Shown: positions 35,559 through 43,990 of the stretch, one piece after another
How the letters are laid out: the number at the start of each line of letters is the position of its first letter
Numbering within the stretch: the stretch's first letter is position 1
NCBI RefSeq assembly: GCF_001984065.1
Contig: NZ_LYVP01000041.1
Location: 1-45,766, forward strand
Direction of reading: 5' to 3'
DNA: 45,766 nucleotides
Source of the DNA: Pseudomonas sp. KK4
GTDB taxonomy: Bacteria; Pseudomonadota; Gammaproteobacteria; Pseudomonadales; Pseudomonadaceae
Translations under genes and position numbers: made by a program
Notes under the pieces: model-generated
What the model was told of the DNA's origin: nothing
Seen by the model: only the letters and a program-made list of their open reading frames with translations
The model's database searches: none

Positions 35559-36374
35559 TCATTTGCGCCGACTGAAGCGCTTGACCAGCACCTCCTTGCG
35601 ATGCACGCCCAGGTACTCTTCGACATCCTGCTTGATTTCCCGGTATCGGGCAGGATTGAAGGTGATGAACGACTTGCCGTGAAAAACCTCCAGCGAGGAG
35701 GTCTTCCAGTCCACGAACAGAACGCCACCGTCATTGCTCCCACCTTGATGGTCGATGGCTGCGATAGCAATCAGGATAATGCCGTTGGGCAACTGCTCAC
35801 AGGGAACCGTCGACAAACGCACACCCTCCGCGCTCTTTGATTCAAGATTCAACACGTTGATTGCTTCAGGTTCTTTTTTCAGCGCATCCAATGTCGAGTG
35901 GGTGACCGCGCTTAATACCGCCGCACCGGGAATGGCAGTCTTTGCCGCTTCGACGGCGGCTTGAACAATATCAACCATGACATTATCCATTTTGACTTCA
36001 AGTGCAGTCGCGCTGTACTTGGAATACCCTTTATCGGCCACAAAACAACCGAGATCTTCCATGCATTTGGTAAATTCGTGATACCAGGCCTTCGGATCGC
36101 AATGGCCGGGCACTTCATAGTTGGCCTCCATCTTCGACATGGTGATCAGATTCTCGATGATCGCCATGTTCTCCAGGCTGATCCTGTCACCGTAGCCAAT
36201 CAGGGTGTTGCCCAGCACCAGCGCGTCCAGCTCCTTGGTAAGGCTGGTCGCCACCGTTGACACCAATGATCTCACTCGTGGGCTCGAAGATACTGTCGCC
36301 TTGCGTTTCTGCACCCGCGAGCGGACAACTTCAAGGCTTTTCGAAACACTGATCGAACTTTCAAAAACTTTCAT
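35559..36374 (-). CDS. Unknown protein, family member A (homologue of 41123-41776)
   Basis: Unrecognised protein of 271 aa. No signal peptide. The N-terminus is Ser/Arg/Lys-rich (SKSLEVVRSRVQKRK). A long, mostly helical middle contains KAWYHEFTKCMEDLGCFV and a hydrophobic Ala-rich stretch (DIVQAAVEAAKTAIPGAAVL). A beta-rich C-terminal part (GIILIAIAAID, GGVLFVDWKTSSLEVF) ends in a helix and VLVKRFSRRK. It is colinear with the protein at 41123-41776: TLDALK, ES, a G..IA strand, LF.W and KRF recur at similar spacing. AAGGAT lies about seven bases before the ATG. Base composition is more AT-rich than its neighbours, and its upstream region is strikingly AT-rich, so transfer is possible. It is not assigned a function. 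Confidence 0.7.
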   Translation of the reverse strand: MKVFESSISVSKSLEVVRSRVQKRKATVSSSPRVRSLVSTVATSLTKELDALVLGNTLIGYGDRISLENMAIIENLITMSKMEANYEVPGHCDPKAWYHEFTKCMEDLGCFVADKGYSKYSATALEVKMDNVMVDIVQAAVEAAKTAIPGAAVLSAVTHSTLDALKKEPEAINVLNLESKSAEGVRLSTVPCEQLPNGIILIAIAAIDHQGGSNDGGVLFVDWKTSSLEVFHGKSFITFNPARYREIKQDVEEYLGVHRKEVLVKRFSRRK

Positions 36375-36488
36375 ACTTAATATCCTTATATCAATTAACC
36401 AACGCTCCTTCCTGGAACACCACAAACCTAACCCAACTTGTTCAGCGCCAACAACGGCAAGCGAATACAACATATGTACACGCGCAAT

Positions 36489-36528
36489 AAAAAAACCAGA
36501 TCACCCAATAGTTGGGAGATCTGGTTTT
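36489..36528 (-). terminator. Intrinsic terminator of the cobGHIJ operon
   Basis: AAAACCAGATC (36492-36502) pairs with GATCTGGTTTT (36518-36528), with an inner CCCAA/TTGGG. On the minus strand it lies 21 bases beyond the cobJ stop and ends in a run of seven T residues. It also has TTTTATTTT on the plus strand, so it may be bidirectional and insulate the unknown gene's promoter region. Confidence 0.9.
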
Positions 36529-36549
36529 ATTTTGAGCTTTATATATTGA

Positions 36550-38259
36550 TTACGGGATAGGCGTGAGCTTGTCGCCATAACTTCGCGGCGTATAAACCCA
36601 CGGACTGCCCTCGGCACGAGGGATCACCCGCGTCGTCGACGAACCGATGAGCACCATGGTGCGCATGTCCACCTGGTCGACGCTCAACTCACCCAACGTG
36701 GTCACGCGCAGGGTCTGCCCCGGACGCCCGATGTCGCGGCCCAGCACCACAGGCGTCCCGGGTTCACGGTGACGGGCCACGATCTCCAGCGCCTGCCCAA
36801 GCTGCCACGGACGCGAACGGGAAATCGGGTTGTAGAACGCCAGCGCAAGATCCGCTTGAGCGGCCAGGTCCAGGCGCTGCTCGATGATCGACCACGGCTT
36901 GAGGTTGTCCGACAGCGACAGCACGCAGAAGTCATGCCCCAAGGGTGCGCCGGCCTGTGCAGCCGTCGCCAGCGAGGCAGAAACACCGGGCAGCATCTGC
37001 AGATCGACGCTGTGCCACGCGGCATCGCTGGACTCATGCAGCGCTTCCAGCACGGCGGCCGCCATGGCAAACACCCCCGGATCCCCGGAGGACACCACCA
37101 CCACCGAGCGCCCTTGAGCCGCCAGTTCGAAAGCATGGCGTGCCCGCTGCATTTCTTCACGGTTATCGGTGCAATGGAGCACCTGATCGTCACGGAAAGG
37201 GCCGGCCATGCGCACGTAGGTTTCATAGCCCAGCACATCGTTGGCACGCGCCAGTTCGGCCTTCACCGCCGGCACCATGAGCTCGGCAGCGCCCGGGCCC
37301 AACCCCACCACCGCCAAGCGCCCGCGAGAACGGCCGATCTGCGACAGGTCCAGCGGCTGCTCGGCGACTGCCACAGCAATGCTGCTGTCGCCACGAACGC
37401 AAACGGGTTGCGCGATGGCGTCGCGGGCCAACTCCTGCGCAGACGCTCCAGCCTTGGCGAAGCGCAATGGCACGCCCAACTCGAGCGCAGCTTCGCGTAA
37501 AGATGGACTGGCCATCTCGGTATCGGCCGCCAGCAGACAGGCCAGCGATTGCACAGCGATGCCCGCGTCGCGCAGCGCCTGGCGAATCGCCCGGGGCAGA
37601 TCCGCAATCGCGCCACTGACCGCCACCAACACGCTGCGCGGATAGATCAGCAGTTCATGAGCCGACGGCACACGCTCGCCCGGGCCGACATGCACCGCCA
37701 GGCGTGCCTGGGTATCTTCGGGCAACTGCGCCTGCGCCAGCCAGGGGGCCGAACCTTCGATGCGCACCGTTTCACCCGCCAGCAGATCGGAGACAAAACG
37801 CTTGCCCAGCTCCAGATCACCCAGGGCATAGCCGCTGGGTGGATTGAGCAGGCAAGTGCCGAAACGCAATTCGCCGCTGGTGGTAATGGCGGGGGCCACG
37901 TTCAGGCCAGCGGCGATTTCCCGGGCCATCAGGTTCACGCCGCCCAGACCACCGAGCAACGGCACCACCGCACTGCCGTCTTCGGCCACGGCAAGCACCG
38001 GCGGCTCGGCGCCTTTTTCCAGCAGCAATGGCGCCAGGGTGCGGATGACGATCCCCGCCGCGCACAGGGCAATGATGGGCGTGCCCTGCTGATAAAACTC
38101 ACGCAGGGTCGCGCCGAACTCGTGGTAGACACGGTCCGCGCCCTCCACCCGTCCGGCCAGGCCATGGACCAGGGCGCCGGGGTAGAGCTGCGCGATCTTG
38201 CGTGCGGTGGCGAGGCTGCCATTGCCGAGAATGACAATCGCCGGAACGGGACGGGTCAT
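36550..38259 (-). CDS. cobJ: CbiG-CobJ fusion: precorrin-3B C17-methyltransferase
   Basis: Protein of 569 aa with two modules. Residues about 1-310 are CbiG-like (VILGNGSLATARKIAQLYPG, ALCAAGIVIRTLAPLL, LGGLGGVNLMAREIA). Residues about 320-560 are the CobJ SAM methyltransferase (VVGLGPGAAELMVPAVK, GYETYVRM, VSSGDPGVFAMAAAVLEAL, LPGVSASLATAAQAGAPLGH). The C-terminal enzyme methylates C17 and contracts the corrin ring. The CbiG module opens the lactone in the anaerobic route; its role next to an aerobic CobG is unclear. The ATG at 38259 overlaps the cobI stop (TGATG). Last gene of the cobGHIJ operon, with a terminator following. Confidence 0.92.
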   Translation of the reverse strand: MTRPVPAIVILGNGSLATARKIAQLYPGALVHGLAGRVEGADRVYHEFGATLREFYQQGTPIIALCAAGIVIRTLAPLLLEKGAEPPVLAVAEDGSAVVPLLGGLGGVNLMAREIAAGLNVAPAITTSGELRFGTCLLNPPSGYALGDLELGKRFVSDLLAGETVRIEGSAPWLAQAQLPEDTQARLAVHVGPGERVPSAHELLIYPRSVLVAVSGAIADLPRAIRQALRDAGIAVQSLACLLAADTEMASPSLREAALELGVPLRFAKAGASAQELARDAIAQPVCVRGDSSIAVAVAEQPLDLSQIGRSRGRLAVVGLGPGAAELMVPAVKAELARANDVLGYETYVRMAGPFRDDQVLHCTDNREEMQRARHAFELAAQGRSVVVVSSGDPGVFAMAAAVLEALHESSDAAWHSVDLQMLPGVSASLATAAQAGAPLGHDFCVLSLSDNLKPWSIIEQRLDLAAQADLALAFYNPISRSRPWQLGQALEIVARHREPGTPVVLGRDIGRPGQTLRVTTLGELSVDQVDMRTMVLIGSSTTRVIPRAEGSPWVYTPRSYGDKLTPIP

Positions 38260-38993
38260 CAGCCTTGCCACCTTTCACCGGGAACGATGATCAACGAGAA
38301 ATACGGCGAAGACATCGGCTCGACCTGATCCAGTGGCACGATTTTCTGGTTGGCCATGGTCGCGCGCTCGACGTACAGCGCACGCTCAGCCAAGCCGAGC
38401 TCTTCCAGCACCTGGCGAACCTTGGGAAAGTTGCGGCCCAGTTTCATGATCACCGCGGCGTCGGCATCGGCCAAGCGACGCTTGAGTTCGTCATGGGGCA
38501 GCACGCCGGACAATACCGACAGGCTCTGGTTGCGATACACCAGCGGTGCTCCGAGCACCGACGCGCCACCGAGCATCGAGCACACGCCCGGCACCACTTC
38601 GGCATGATAGCGCTCGGCGAGGCGGTCGTGCAGGTACATGTAGGAGCCGTAGAAGAACGGATCACCCTCGCAGATCACCGCGACGTCGCGGCCGGCATCG
38701 AGATGCGCCGCCAGATCCTCGGCAGCGCCATCGTAAAAATCACTGATCACCTGCTCGTACGAAAGCGGTGCCGGCAAGGCTTCGGTGGTCACCGGGTACA
38801 CCAGCGGCAGCAGGTTCTGGGCTTTCTGCAGATGCGCCTCGATGATGCCGAAGGCATTGCCTTTTTTACCCTTGGCGACGAAGTACGCCACCACCGGCGA
38901 TTCGCGCAACAGGCGCAAGGCTTTGACCGTAATCAGCTCCGGATCACCAGGGCCCACGCCAAGGCCGATCAAACGTCCAGGTTGCTGCATCAT
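38259..38993 (-). CDS. cobI: Precorrin-2 C20-methyltransferase
   Basis: SAM-dependent uroporphyrinogen-III-methylase-fold enzyme of 244 aa. Seen: LIGLGVGPGDPELITVKALR at the N-terminus, VICEGDPFFYGSYMYLHDRL (substrate and SAM loop) and VPGVCSMLGGASVLGAPL. It makes precorrin-3A from precorrin-2. Its start lies in an ATGA overlap with the cobH stop, with a second ATG immediately after (MM...), either of which may be used. Coupled on both sides to cobH and cobJ. Confidence 0.95.
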   Translation of the reverse strand: MMQQPGRLIGLGVGPGDPELITVKALRLLRESPVVAYFVAKGKKGNAFGIIEAHLQKAQNLLPLVYPVTTEALPAPLSYEQVISDFYDGAAEDLAAHLDAGRDVAVICEGDPFFYGSYMYLHDRLAERYHAEVVPGVCSMLGGASVLGAPLVYRNQSLSVLSGVLPHDELKRRLADADAAVIMKLGRNFPKVRQVLEELGLAERALYVERATMANQKIVPLDQVEPMSSPYFSLIIVPGERWQG

Positions 38994-39616
38994 TCGATCT
39001 CCGTGGCGAGGGCATTGACGGCGGCGGCGGCCATGGCGCTACCGCCCAGGCGACCCTGCATGATGACGAAAGGCACGCCACGGCTGTCCGCGGCGAGCAT
39101 CGCCTTGGATTCGGCAGCGCCGACGAAACCCACCGGGAAGCCAAGGATCAGCGCCGGTTTCGGGGCGCCGGCATCGAGCATTTCCAGCAGATAAAACAGT
39201 GCGGTCGGCGCATTGCCGATCACCACCACACTGCCTTCAAGATGCGGACGCCACAGTTCCAGCGCAGCGGCGGAGCGTGTGTTGCCCAGCTCGCGGGCAA
39301 GCTCGGGGACGCTGTCATCGCGCAGGGTGCAGATCACCGGGTTGTTCGCCGGCAAGCGCGCGCGGGTCACGCCCTCGGAGACCATCCGCGCGTCGCAAAG
39401 AATCGGCGCACCGGCCGCCAGTGCATCGCGCCCGGCCTTGCCCGCGCCTTCGGAAAACTGCAAGCCGTCAATGGCCTCGACCATGCCGCAGGCGTGGATC
39501 ACCCGCACCGCGAGTTTTTCCAGATCGGCCGGGATTCGCGCCAGGTTGGCCTCGGCGCGGATGATCGCGAAGGAGTTGCGATAGATCTCCTGACCGTCGC
39601 GGATGTAATCAAGCAT
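38990..39616 (-). CDS. cobH: Precorrin-8X methylmutase
   Basis: Enzyme of 208 aa that moves the C11 methyl group to C12, giving hydrogenobyrinate. Catalytic His41 is in VRVIHACGMVE. Other family stretches are GAPILCDARMVSEGV, TRSAAALELW, VVIGNAPTALFYLLE and LILGFPVGFVGAAESK. The ATG at 39616 lies inside the end of cobG (8-bp overlap) with GGAG eight bases before it. The longer frame only reads cobG in another frame and was rejected. Confidence 0.95.
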   Translation of the reverse strand: MLDYIRDGQEIYRNSFAIIRAEANLARIPADLEKLAVRVIHACGMVEAIDGLQFSEGAGKAGRDALAAGAPILCDARMVSEGVTRARLPANNPVICTLRDDSVPELARELGNTRSAAALELWRPHLEGSVVVIGNAPTALFYLLEMLDAGAPKPALILGFPVGFVGAAESKAMLAADSRGVPFVIMQGRLGGSAMAAAAVNALATEIE

Positions 39617-40931
39617 CAAAGGGGCTCCGTGAGCGGGCGTCGAGCAAGGCCGCGACCGCTTCAATAGTAAGGTTGCGTGCGTGCAGCGTGCCGAAACCGG
39701 CCTGGGCTGCATCGCGAAAATATAGATCGTAGTGACCGGGGGCGACGGCCAGCAGGGTCGCCGGTGCGACGTGCGCGGCGGCACAGGAACGCGGACAGCC
39801 GCTCAAGTGGACGCTCAATGCATGCCCGTGACGCTGCAGCAACGCGGCCAATTGCACGGCGTCGCCTTTGGTGTCGGCCAGGCTTTTGCCACAGCCGCTG
39901 GAACCGCTGCAGGCGATCATCCTTGCCAGGGCCTGATCGGCGTGGCACAGCAAGCCCAGTTGCTCCAGACGCCGGATGACTTCGGCGCAGTGTTCGTCAC
40001 GGACATTGGGCAGCAGCAGGCTCTGCCACGGTGTGAAGCGCAAGCTGCCGTCACCGAAATCCAGCGCCAGTCGGGCAGCGCCCCGCAGGGTTGCCGAGTC
40101 CAGACGTCCCAACGACGGCACCGCGCCGACGTAGGCCATGCGCGCCTCGGCCTGGGGGTGAGCGCCGATGTGCAAAGCATTGTGGTCCGGCGTGCGCTGC
40201 CATTCGCTGACGTGCTCCATGGCGACACGCCCGGCCAATTGCGCGAGCACCGTTTCGAGTGTGTGCTCGGCCAGCAAATGACGCATCCGCGTTTGCTCGG
40301 GGCGCGCCAGTTCCAGGAACAGATCGAGCACCGCCACCACCAGGCCATGACCGTCATCGAGCGCCACAGACCCTGCGGGACTGTCGGTCGGGCAACCGGC
40401 CAGACCGAATGCCAGCCGCTGCTGGCCCTCTCGCTCAAAGGCCGAGAGCCACAGGTCATGGGGATGTTCGAGCATGGCCAGGGCCTCGCCACCGTCAAGC
40501 TGCACGGCGAACTTGGCGCTGAGGTCGTGAAAGCGTTCGTCGCCTTGCAGCGTGGCGAGAATCCGTTCTGCCAGTGGTCGGGTATCCAGCAGCCTGTGCC
40601 GGTCGATGCCGGCGGCGGGGCTGAGCATCAGATTGCGCACGTCGTCACCGGCCGCATGGCGTGGCCCCAGGCCGGCGGCCAGCAGGCTGTCGATCAAGGC
40701 TGTCTGCTGGTCGCCAATGCCGCGAATCTGCAAGTTGGCGCGGTTGGTCGCCTCGATCACACCACCGGCGTAGCGCTCGGCGGCATCGGCTACCGCGATG
40801 GCCTGGGGGGCGCTGATCGCACCTCCGCTGAGCTTGACCCGGCAAATACCCCCGTCCAGCGCCCGGACGATACGCAGCAGCCCGGGACAGCCCGTAGGAC
40901 GCAAAGGGTTGGATGTCTGGCGAGAGCTCAC
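39609..40931 (-). CDS. cobG: Precorrin-3B synthase (CobG monooxygenase)
   Basis: Enzyme of 440 aa from the sulphite/nitrite reductase superfamily. It uses O2 to make precorrin-3B, so it marks the aerobic cobalamin route. It has the duplicated ferredoxin-like plus 4Fe-4S layout, with Fe-S ligands in ACSGSSGCGK (Cys-x5-Cys) and SGCPRSCA (Cys-x3-Cys). The N-terminus RPTGCPGLLRIVRALDGGIC is typical. The GTG at 40931 has no strong SD, but no better start exists before the conserved region. It leads the cobG-H-I-J operon, in which all genes overlap, and its 5' side is divergent from the unknown gene at 41123. Confidence 0.92.
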   Translation of the reverse strand: MSSRQTSNPLRPTGCPGLLRIVRALDGGICRVKLSGGAISAPQAIAVADAAERYAGGVIEATNRANLQIRGIGDQQTALIDSLLAAGLGPRHAAGDDVRNLMLSPAAGIDRHRLLDTRPLAERILATLQGDERFHDLSAKFAVQLDGGEALAMLEHPHDLWLSAFEREGQQRLAFGLAGCPTDSPAGSVALDDGHGLVVAVLDLFLELARPEQTRMRHLLAEHTLETVLAQLAGRVAMEHVSEWQRTPDHNALHIGAHPQAEARMAYVGAVPSLGRLDSATLRGAARLALDFGDGSLRFTPWQSLLLPNVRDEHCAEVIRRLEQLGLLCHADQALARMIACSGSSGCGKSLADTKGDAVQLAALLQRHGHALSVHLSGCPRSCAAAHVAPATLLAVAPGHYDLYFRDAAQAGFGTLHARNLTIEAVAALLDARSRSPFDA

Positions 40932-41122
40932 AGGTCGACCGCTACGTAATGAAGGGCAGCATTATGCCTGCTTTGCCCGGCGGGATGAAAAGCCCGGGGC
41001 GCGGGGCGACGAAAAGACCACTCACAGCCGGAATCAATTCGCCTGGCCATTCGCATTTAAACGCCGAATCGCAGCCTGTAGTTTTTTGCCGGCAAACCCA
41101 CTCACTGATTCGGAAGCAACGC

Positions 41123-41776
41123 ATGGACAGCCACACACCCAATGGACTCTTGACCGGACCCAATCTTGTTTCCTGCATAGGCGAACTCTCGCCACAGGAT
41201 TACAACGACTTCATTCACTGCACACAAATCGCCACAACATCCGCCGATATGCTCGCCAGCCGTTTCGCCGACTCCGCAAAATGGTTGAACGAATACGTCT
41301 CGACGCTGAGTTTTTTCGGTTGGGTGGTCTTTCAGGACGCCATCCTGACCCGCACTCGCCATGACCTGTCGAGCAGCGTCGCGCAGTTCCTGATCAAGAG
41401 TGCCCATGGCATGCAGGACAGCCGCCAGGCCAACGCCATGATCGACACCCTCGACGCACTGAAACCCGACCAACCGGCGCTGTGCTCACTGGATGAAGAG
41501 AGCCTGATGGGCGAACGCTTTCAGGTCATACCGGCACGGTACGATTCGAAAGGTTTTCTCGAAATAGCGGTGTTCAACCTTGAACTGGCGGTGCAGGCCC
41601 GGAAAAACAGTTTTCTCTTCTGGAGTTGGCAGGACCAGTCCGCGAAGATCATTCAGCAGCGCGTCTACCTCAAACTGGACAAACGCATACTCGAACGCAA
41701 AAGAGCGCTCCTCGAGAACAAGTGCCATGACCTGGTGATGAAGCGATTCGACTTGAGGAAAGTCCGGCCCCGATGA
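41123..41776 (+). CDS. Unknown protein, family member B (homologue of 35559-36374)
   Basis: Unrecognised protein of 217 aa with no signal peptide or membrane helix. It is colinear with the protein at 35559-36374: KW-x-E near the front with FFGWVV, TLDALK, EES, GFLEIAVFNLE, SFLFWSWQD, and a C-terminal charged helix ending DLVMKRFDL. It lacks the basic Ser-rich N-terminal part of member A. The ATG at 41123 has GGAAG before it; the longer frame has no conserved features. It sits inside the cobalamin cluster, divergent from cobG and 81 bp ahead of cobL on the same strand. It may share a transcript with cobL, or be an insertion of foreign origin. Confidence 0.7.
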   Translation: MDSHTPNGLLTGPNLVSCIGELSPQDYNDFIHCTQIATTSADMLASRFADSAKWLNEYVSTLSFFGWVVFQDAILTRTRHDLSSSVAQFLIKSAHGMQDSRQANAMIDTLDALKPDQPALCSLDEESLMGERFQVIPARYDSKGFLEIAVFNLELAVQARKNSFLFWSWQDQSAKIIQQRVYLKLDKRILERKRALLENKCHDLVMKRFDLRKVRPR

Positions 41777-41857
41777 ACAGGCTATGATGCGCACCCACCC
41801 GCCGGGCAAACGCCGGCGCGGTGATGATCGGGCCTGGATTGAGAGAAGAGGAACAGC

Positions 41858-43069
41858 ATGACCCCCTGGCTGACAGTGGTAGGCATTGGCGAAGATGGCT
41901 TCAAGGGCCTCGGCAGAAATGCGCGACACGCGCTGCTCAAGGCCTCGCGGATCATTGGCGCGCAACGCCAGCTTGACCTTTTGCCAGTCTGCATCCGCGG
42001 TGAGCGGCAGTTGTGGCCCAGCCCTTTTTCCCTTGATCCGGTGCTGGCCAGTCGTGGTCAATCCGTGTGCGTACTGGCCAGCGGCGACCCGATGTTTTTC
42101 GGGGTGGGCGCCAGCCTGGCCCGGCAGCTGTCCAGCGATGACATGCTGATCCTGCCGGCGCCGTCCTCCTGCTCACTGGCCGCCGCCCGCATGGGGTGGC
42201 CGTTGCAGGACGTGGTCACCCTGTCGGTGGTGGCCCGCCCCGTCGCCGCGCTCAATGCCCAGTTGTCCAGCGGCCAGCGTTTGCTGGTGTTGAGCAATGA
42301 CGGCCGCAGCCCCGCCGCCATCGCAGCCCTGTTGCGCGAACGAGGCTTCGGCCCCAGCCGCCTCACCGTACTCGAACACCTGGGCGGTGCAGCCGAGCGG
42401 CGGATCGACGGCATCGCCAGCGAATGGGCCGAAGGGGCGATTGCCGACCTGAACCTGATCGCCATCGAGTGCATCGCCGAACCGAATGCACCTCGCCTGT
42501 CGCGTCTGGCCGGGCTGCCGGACACCGCCTTCAAGCATGACGGTCAACTGACCAAGCGCGATGTCCGCGCCATCACCCTCGCCCGCCTGGCCCCGACGCC
42601 CGGCGAACTGCTGTGGGACGTCGGTGCCGGCAGCGGCTCGATCGGCATCGAATGGATGCGCGCCCACCCCAGTTGCCGGGCGCTGGCCATCGAGTCTGAT
42701 GAAGGGCGCCAACAACTGATCGAACACAACCGCGATGCCCTCGGCGTACCCGGCCTGCAATTGATTCGCGGCCGAGCACCGCTAGCCCTGGACGGGCTCG
42801 AACCTCCGGACGCCATTTTCATCGGCGGCGGCGTCACCCGCGAAGGCGTGCTGGACACCTGCTGGGCCGCCCTGAAACCGGGTGGCCGGCTGATCGCCAA
42901 CGCGGTCACGCTGCAAAGCGAAATGGCCCTGATGGTCTGGCGCGAACAGCACGGCGGCGAACTGACGCGTATTCATATCGCCCAGGCGCAACCGCTGGGT
43001 GACTTCGACACCTGGCGCCAGGCCCTGCCGATCACCGTGCTGGATTTGACCAAGCCACTCGATGCGTAA
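41858..43069 (+). CDS. cobL: Precorrin-6Y C5,15-methyltransferase (decarboxylating)
   Basis: Bifunctional enzyme of 403 aa (CbiE plus CbiT modules). The N-terminal half is a uroporphyrinogen-methylase fold (LTVVGIGEDGFKGL, VLASGDPMFFGVGASLAR). The C-terminal half is a class I methyltransferase (TKRDVRAITLARLAPTPGE, LLWDVGAGSGSIGIEWMR, AIFIGGGVTREGVLD). It methylates C5 and C15 and decarboxylates the C12 side chain. AGAGGAACAGC precedes the ATG. cobK follows after 24 bp on the same strand. Confidence 0.95.
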   Translation: MTPWLTVVGIGEDGFKGLGRNARHALLKASRIIGAQRQLDLLPVCIRGERQLWPSPFSLDPVLASRGQSVCVLASGDPMFFGVGASLARQLSSDDMLILPAPSSCSLAAARMGWPLQDVVTLSVVARPVAALNAQLSSGQRLLVLSNDGRSPAAIAALLRERGFGPSRLTVLEHLGGAAERRIDGIASEWAEGAIADLNLIAIECIAEPNAPRLSRLAGLPDTAFKHDGQLTKRDVRAITLARLAPTPGELLWDVGAGSGSIGIEWMRAHPSCRALAIESDEGRQQLIEHNRDALGVPGLQLIRGRAPLALDGLEPPDAIFIGGGVTREGVLDTCWAALKPGGRLIANAVTLQSEMALMVWREQHGGELTRIHIAQAQPLGDFDTWRQALPITVLDLTKPLDA

Positions 43070-43093
43070 CGGCCGACCGTACGGAGCTCTTCA

Positions 43094-43822
43094 ATGAAAC
43101 GCATTCTGTTGTTGGGCGGTGTGACCGAAGCCCTGGCCATCGCCCGCACCCTCGGCCCCGAACACATCTACAGCCTGGCCGGCATCGGCCGGGTGCCCAC
43201 CGACCTGACCTGCCAGGTGCGGGTCGGCGGCTACGGCGGCGCCGAAGGCCTGGCGCAATTCGTCCAGGACCAACGCATCGACCTGCTGCTCGATGCCACC
43301 CACCCCTACGCCGCCGCCATCAGCCACAACGCCGCACGTGCCGCACAGCTGAGCGGCATCACCTGCTGGGCCCTGCGACGCCCCGCATGGCAGCCACAGC
43401 CCGGCGACGATTGGCGCGAGGTCAGCGACTGGTCCGAGCTGATCCAGGCCCTCAAACCCTTTCACCGACCGCTGTTCACCCTGGGCCGCGAGCCCTTGCA
43501 GCACCTGGACGAAATCCCCGCCGACCAGTTCTGGACCCTGCGCGCCCTGGACGTATACCCGGGCAACGAACGCTGCGAAGTGATCGGCGCACGCGGGCCC
43601 TTCCTGATCGACGACGAACGCGCATTGTTCGAGCGTCGGCAAATCGACGTGCTGATCAGCAAGAACAGCGGCAGCACCGCTACCGAGCCAAAACTGGAAG
43701 TCGCCCGCGAACGCGGAGTACCGGTGCTGGTGTTGAAGCGGCCGGCGTTGCCGGCGGTTGAGCGGGAGTTTGAGTCGATGAACGATCTACTGGCAGCGCT
43801 GGCAGCCCATACCGACAGATAA
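43094..43822 (+). CDS. cobK: Precorrin-6A reductase
   Basis: NADPH-dependent reductase of 242 aa. N-terminal Rossmann motif KRILLLGGVTEALAIARTL; further family features are LLLDATHPYAAAISHNAARA, TLGREPLQHL and VLISKNSGSTATEPKLEVAR. It converts precorrin-6A to dihydroprecorrin-6 (6B), the substrate of the neighbouring CobL. GGAG lies eight bases before the ATG. In P. aeruginosa cbiD lies between cobL and cobK (recalled); here it is absent, and the gap is only 24 bp. Confidence 0.94.
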   Translation: MKRILLLGGVTEALAIARTLGPEHIYSLAGIGRVPTDLTCQVRVGGYGGAEGLAQFVQDQRIDLLLDATHPYAAAISHNAARAAQLSGITCWALRRPAWQPQPGDDWREVSDWSELIQALKPFHRPLFTLGREPLQHLDEIPADQFWTLRALDVYPGNERCEVIGARGPFLIDDERALFERRQIDVLISKNSGSTATEPKLEVARERGVPVLVLKRPALPAVEREFESMNDLLAALAAHTDR

Positions 43823-43823
43823 C

Positions 43824-43896
43824 CTGTAGCAGCTGGCGAAGCGTGGTTCGATTCGGGCCGCTACAAAAAAGCGCAACCTCCTACGTCACTGTAGGA
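43824..43896. repeat. REP-like unit and small hairpin after cobK
   Basis: CTGTAGCAGCTGGCGAAGC near 43824-43842 closes with GCCGCTACAA near 43857-43866, like one REP unit of yet another class. TCCTAC (43879-43884) pairs with GTAGGA (43891-43896). These may end the cobLK transcript. The stretch up to 43990 shows no supported gene. Confidence 0.45.
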
Positions 43897-43990
43897 TCTC
43901 ACACACGACTTCTTCCAAAACGGCTGACTAGTGGGCGCTCATCTTCGCCCTTACGTTCCGAGCAACATCAAATTTGCGCTCGGGGCCCAA

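Noticed and set aside
37549..41100. Plus-strand frames opposite cobJ, cobI and cobG
   Set aside because: All four minus-strand cob genes show full family motifs and coupled starts.
40932..41122. Cobalamin riboswitch upstream of cobG
   Set aside because: The minus strand was read for the B12-box and the conserved GCCACTG and AGYCAGG elements. Only isolated look-alikes such as GGCCAGGCG were found, in the wrong order and without the core, so no riboswitch is called.
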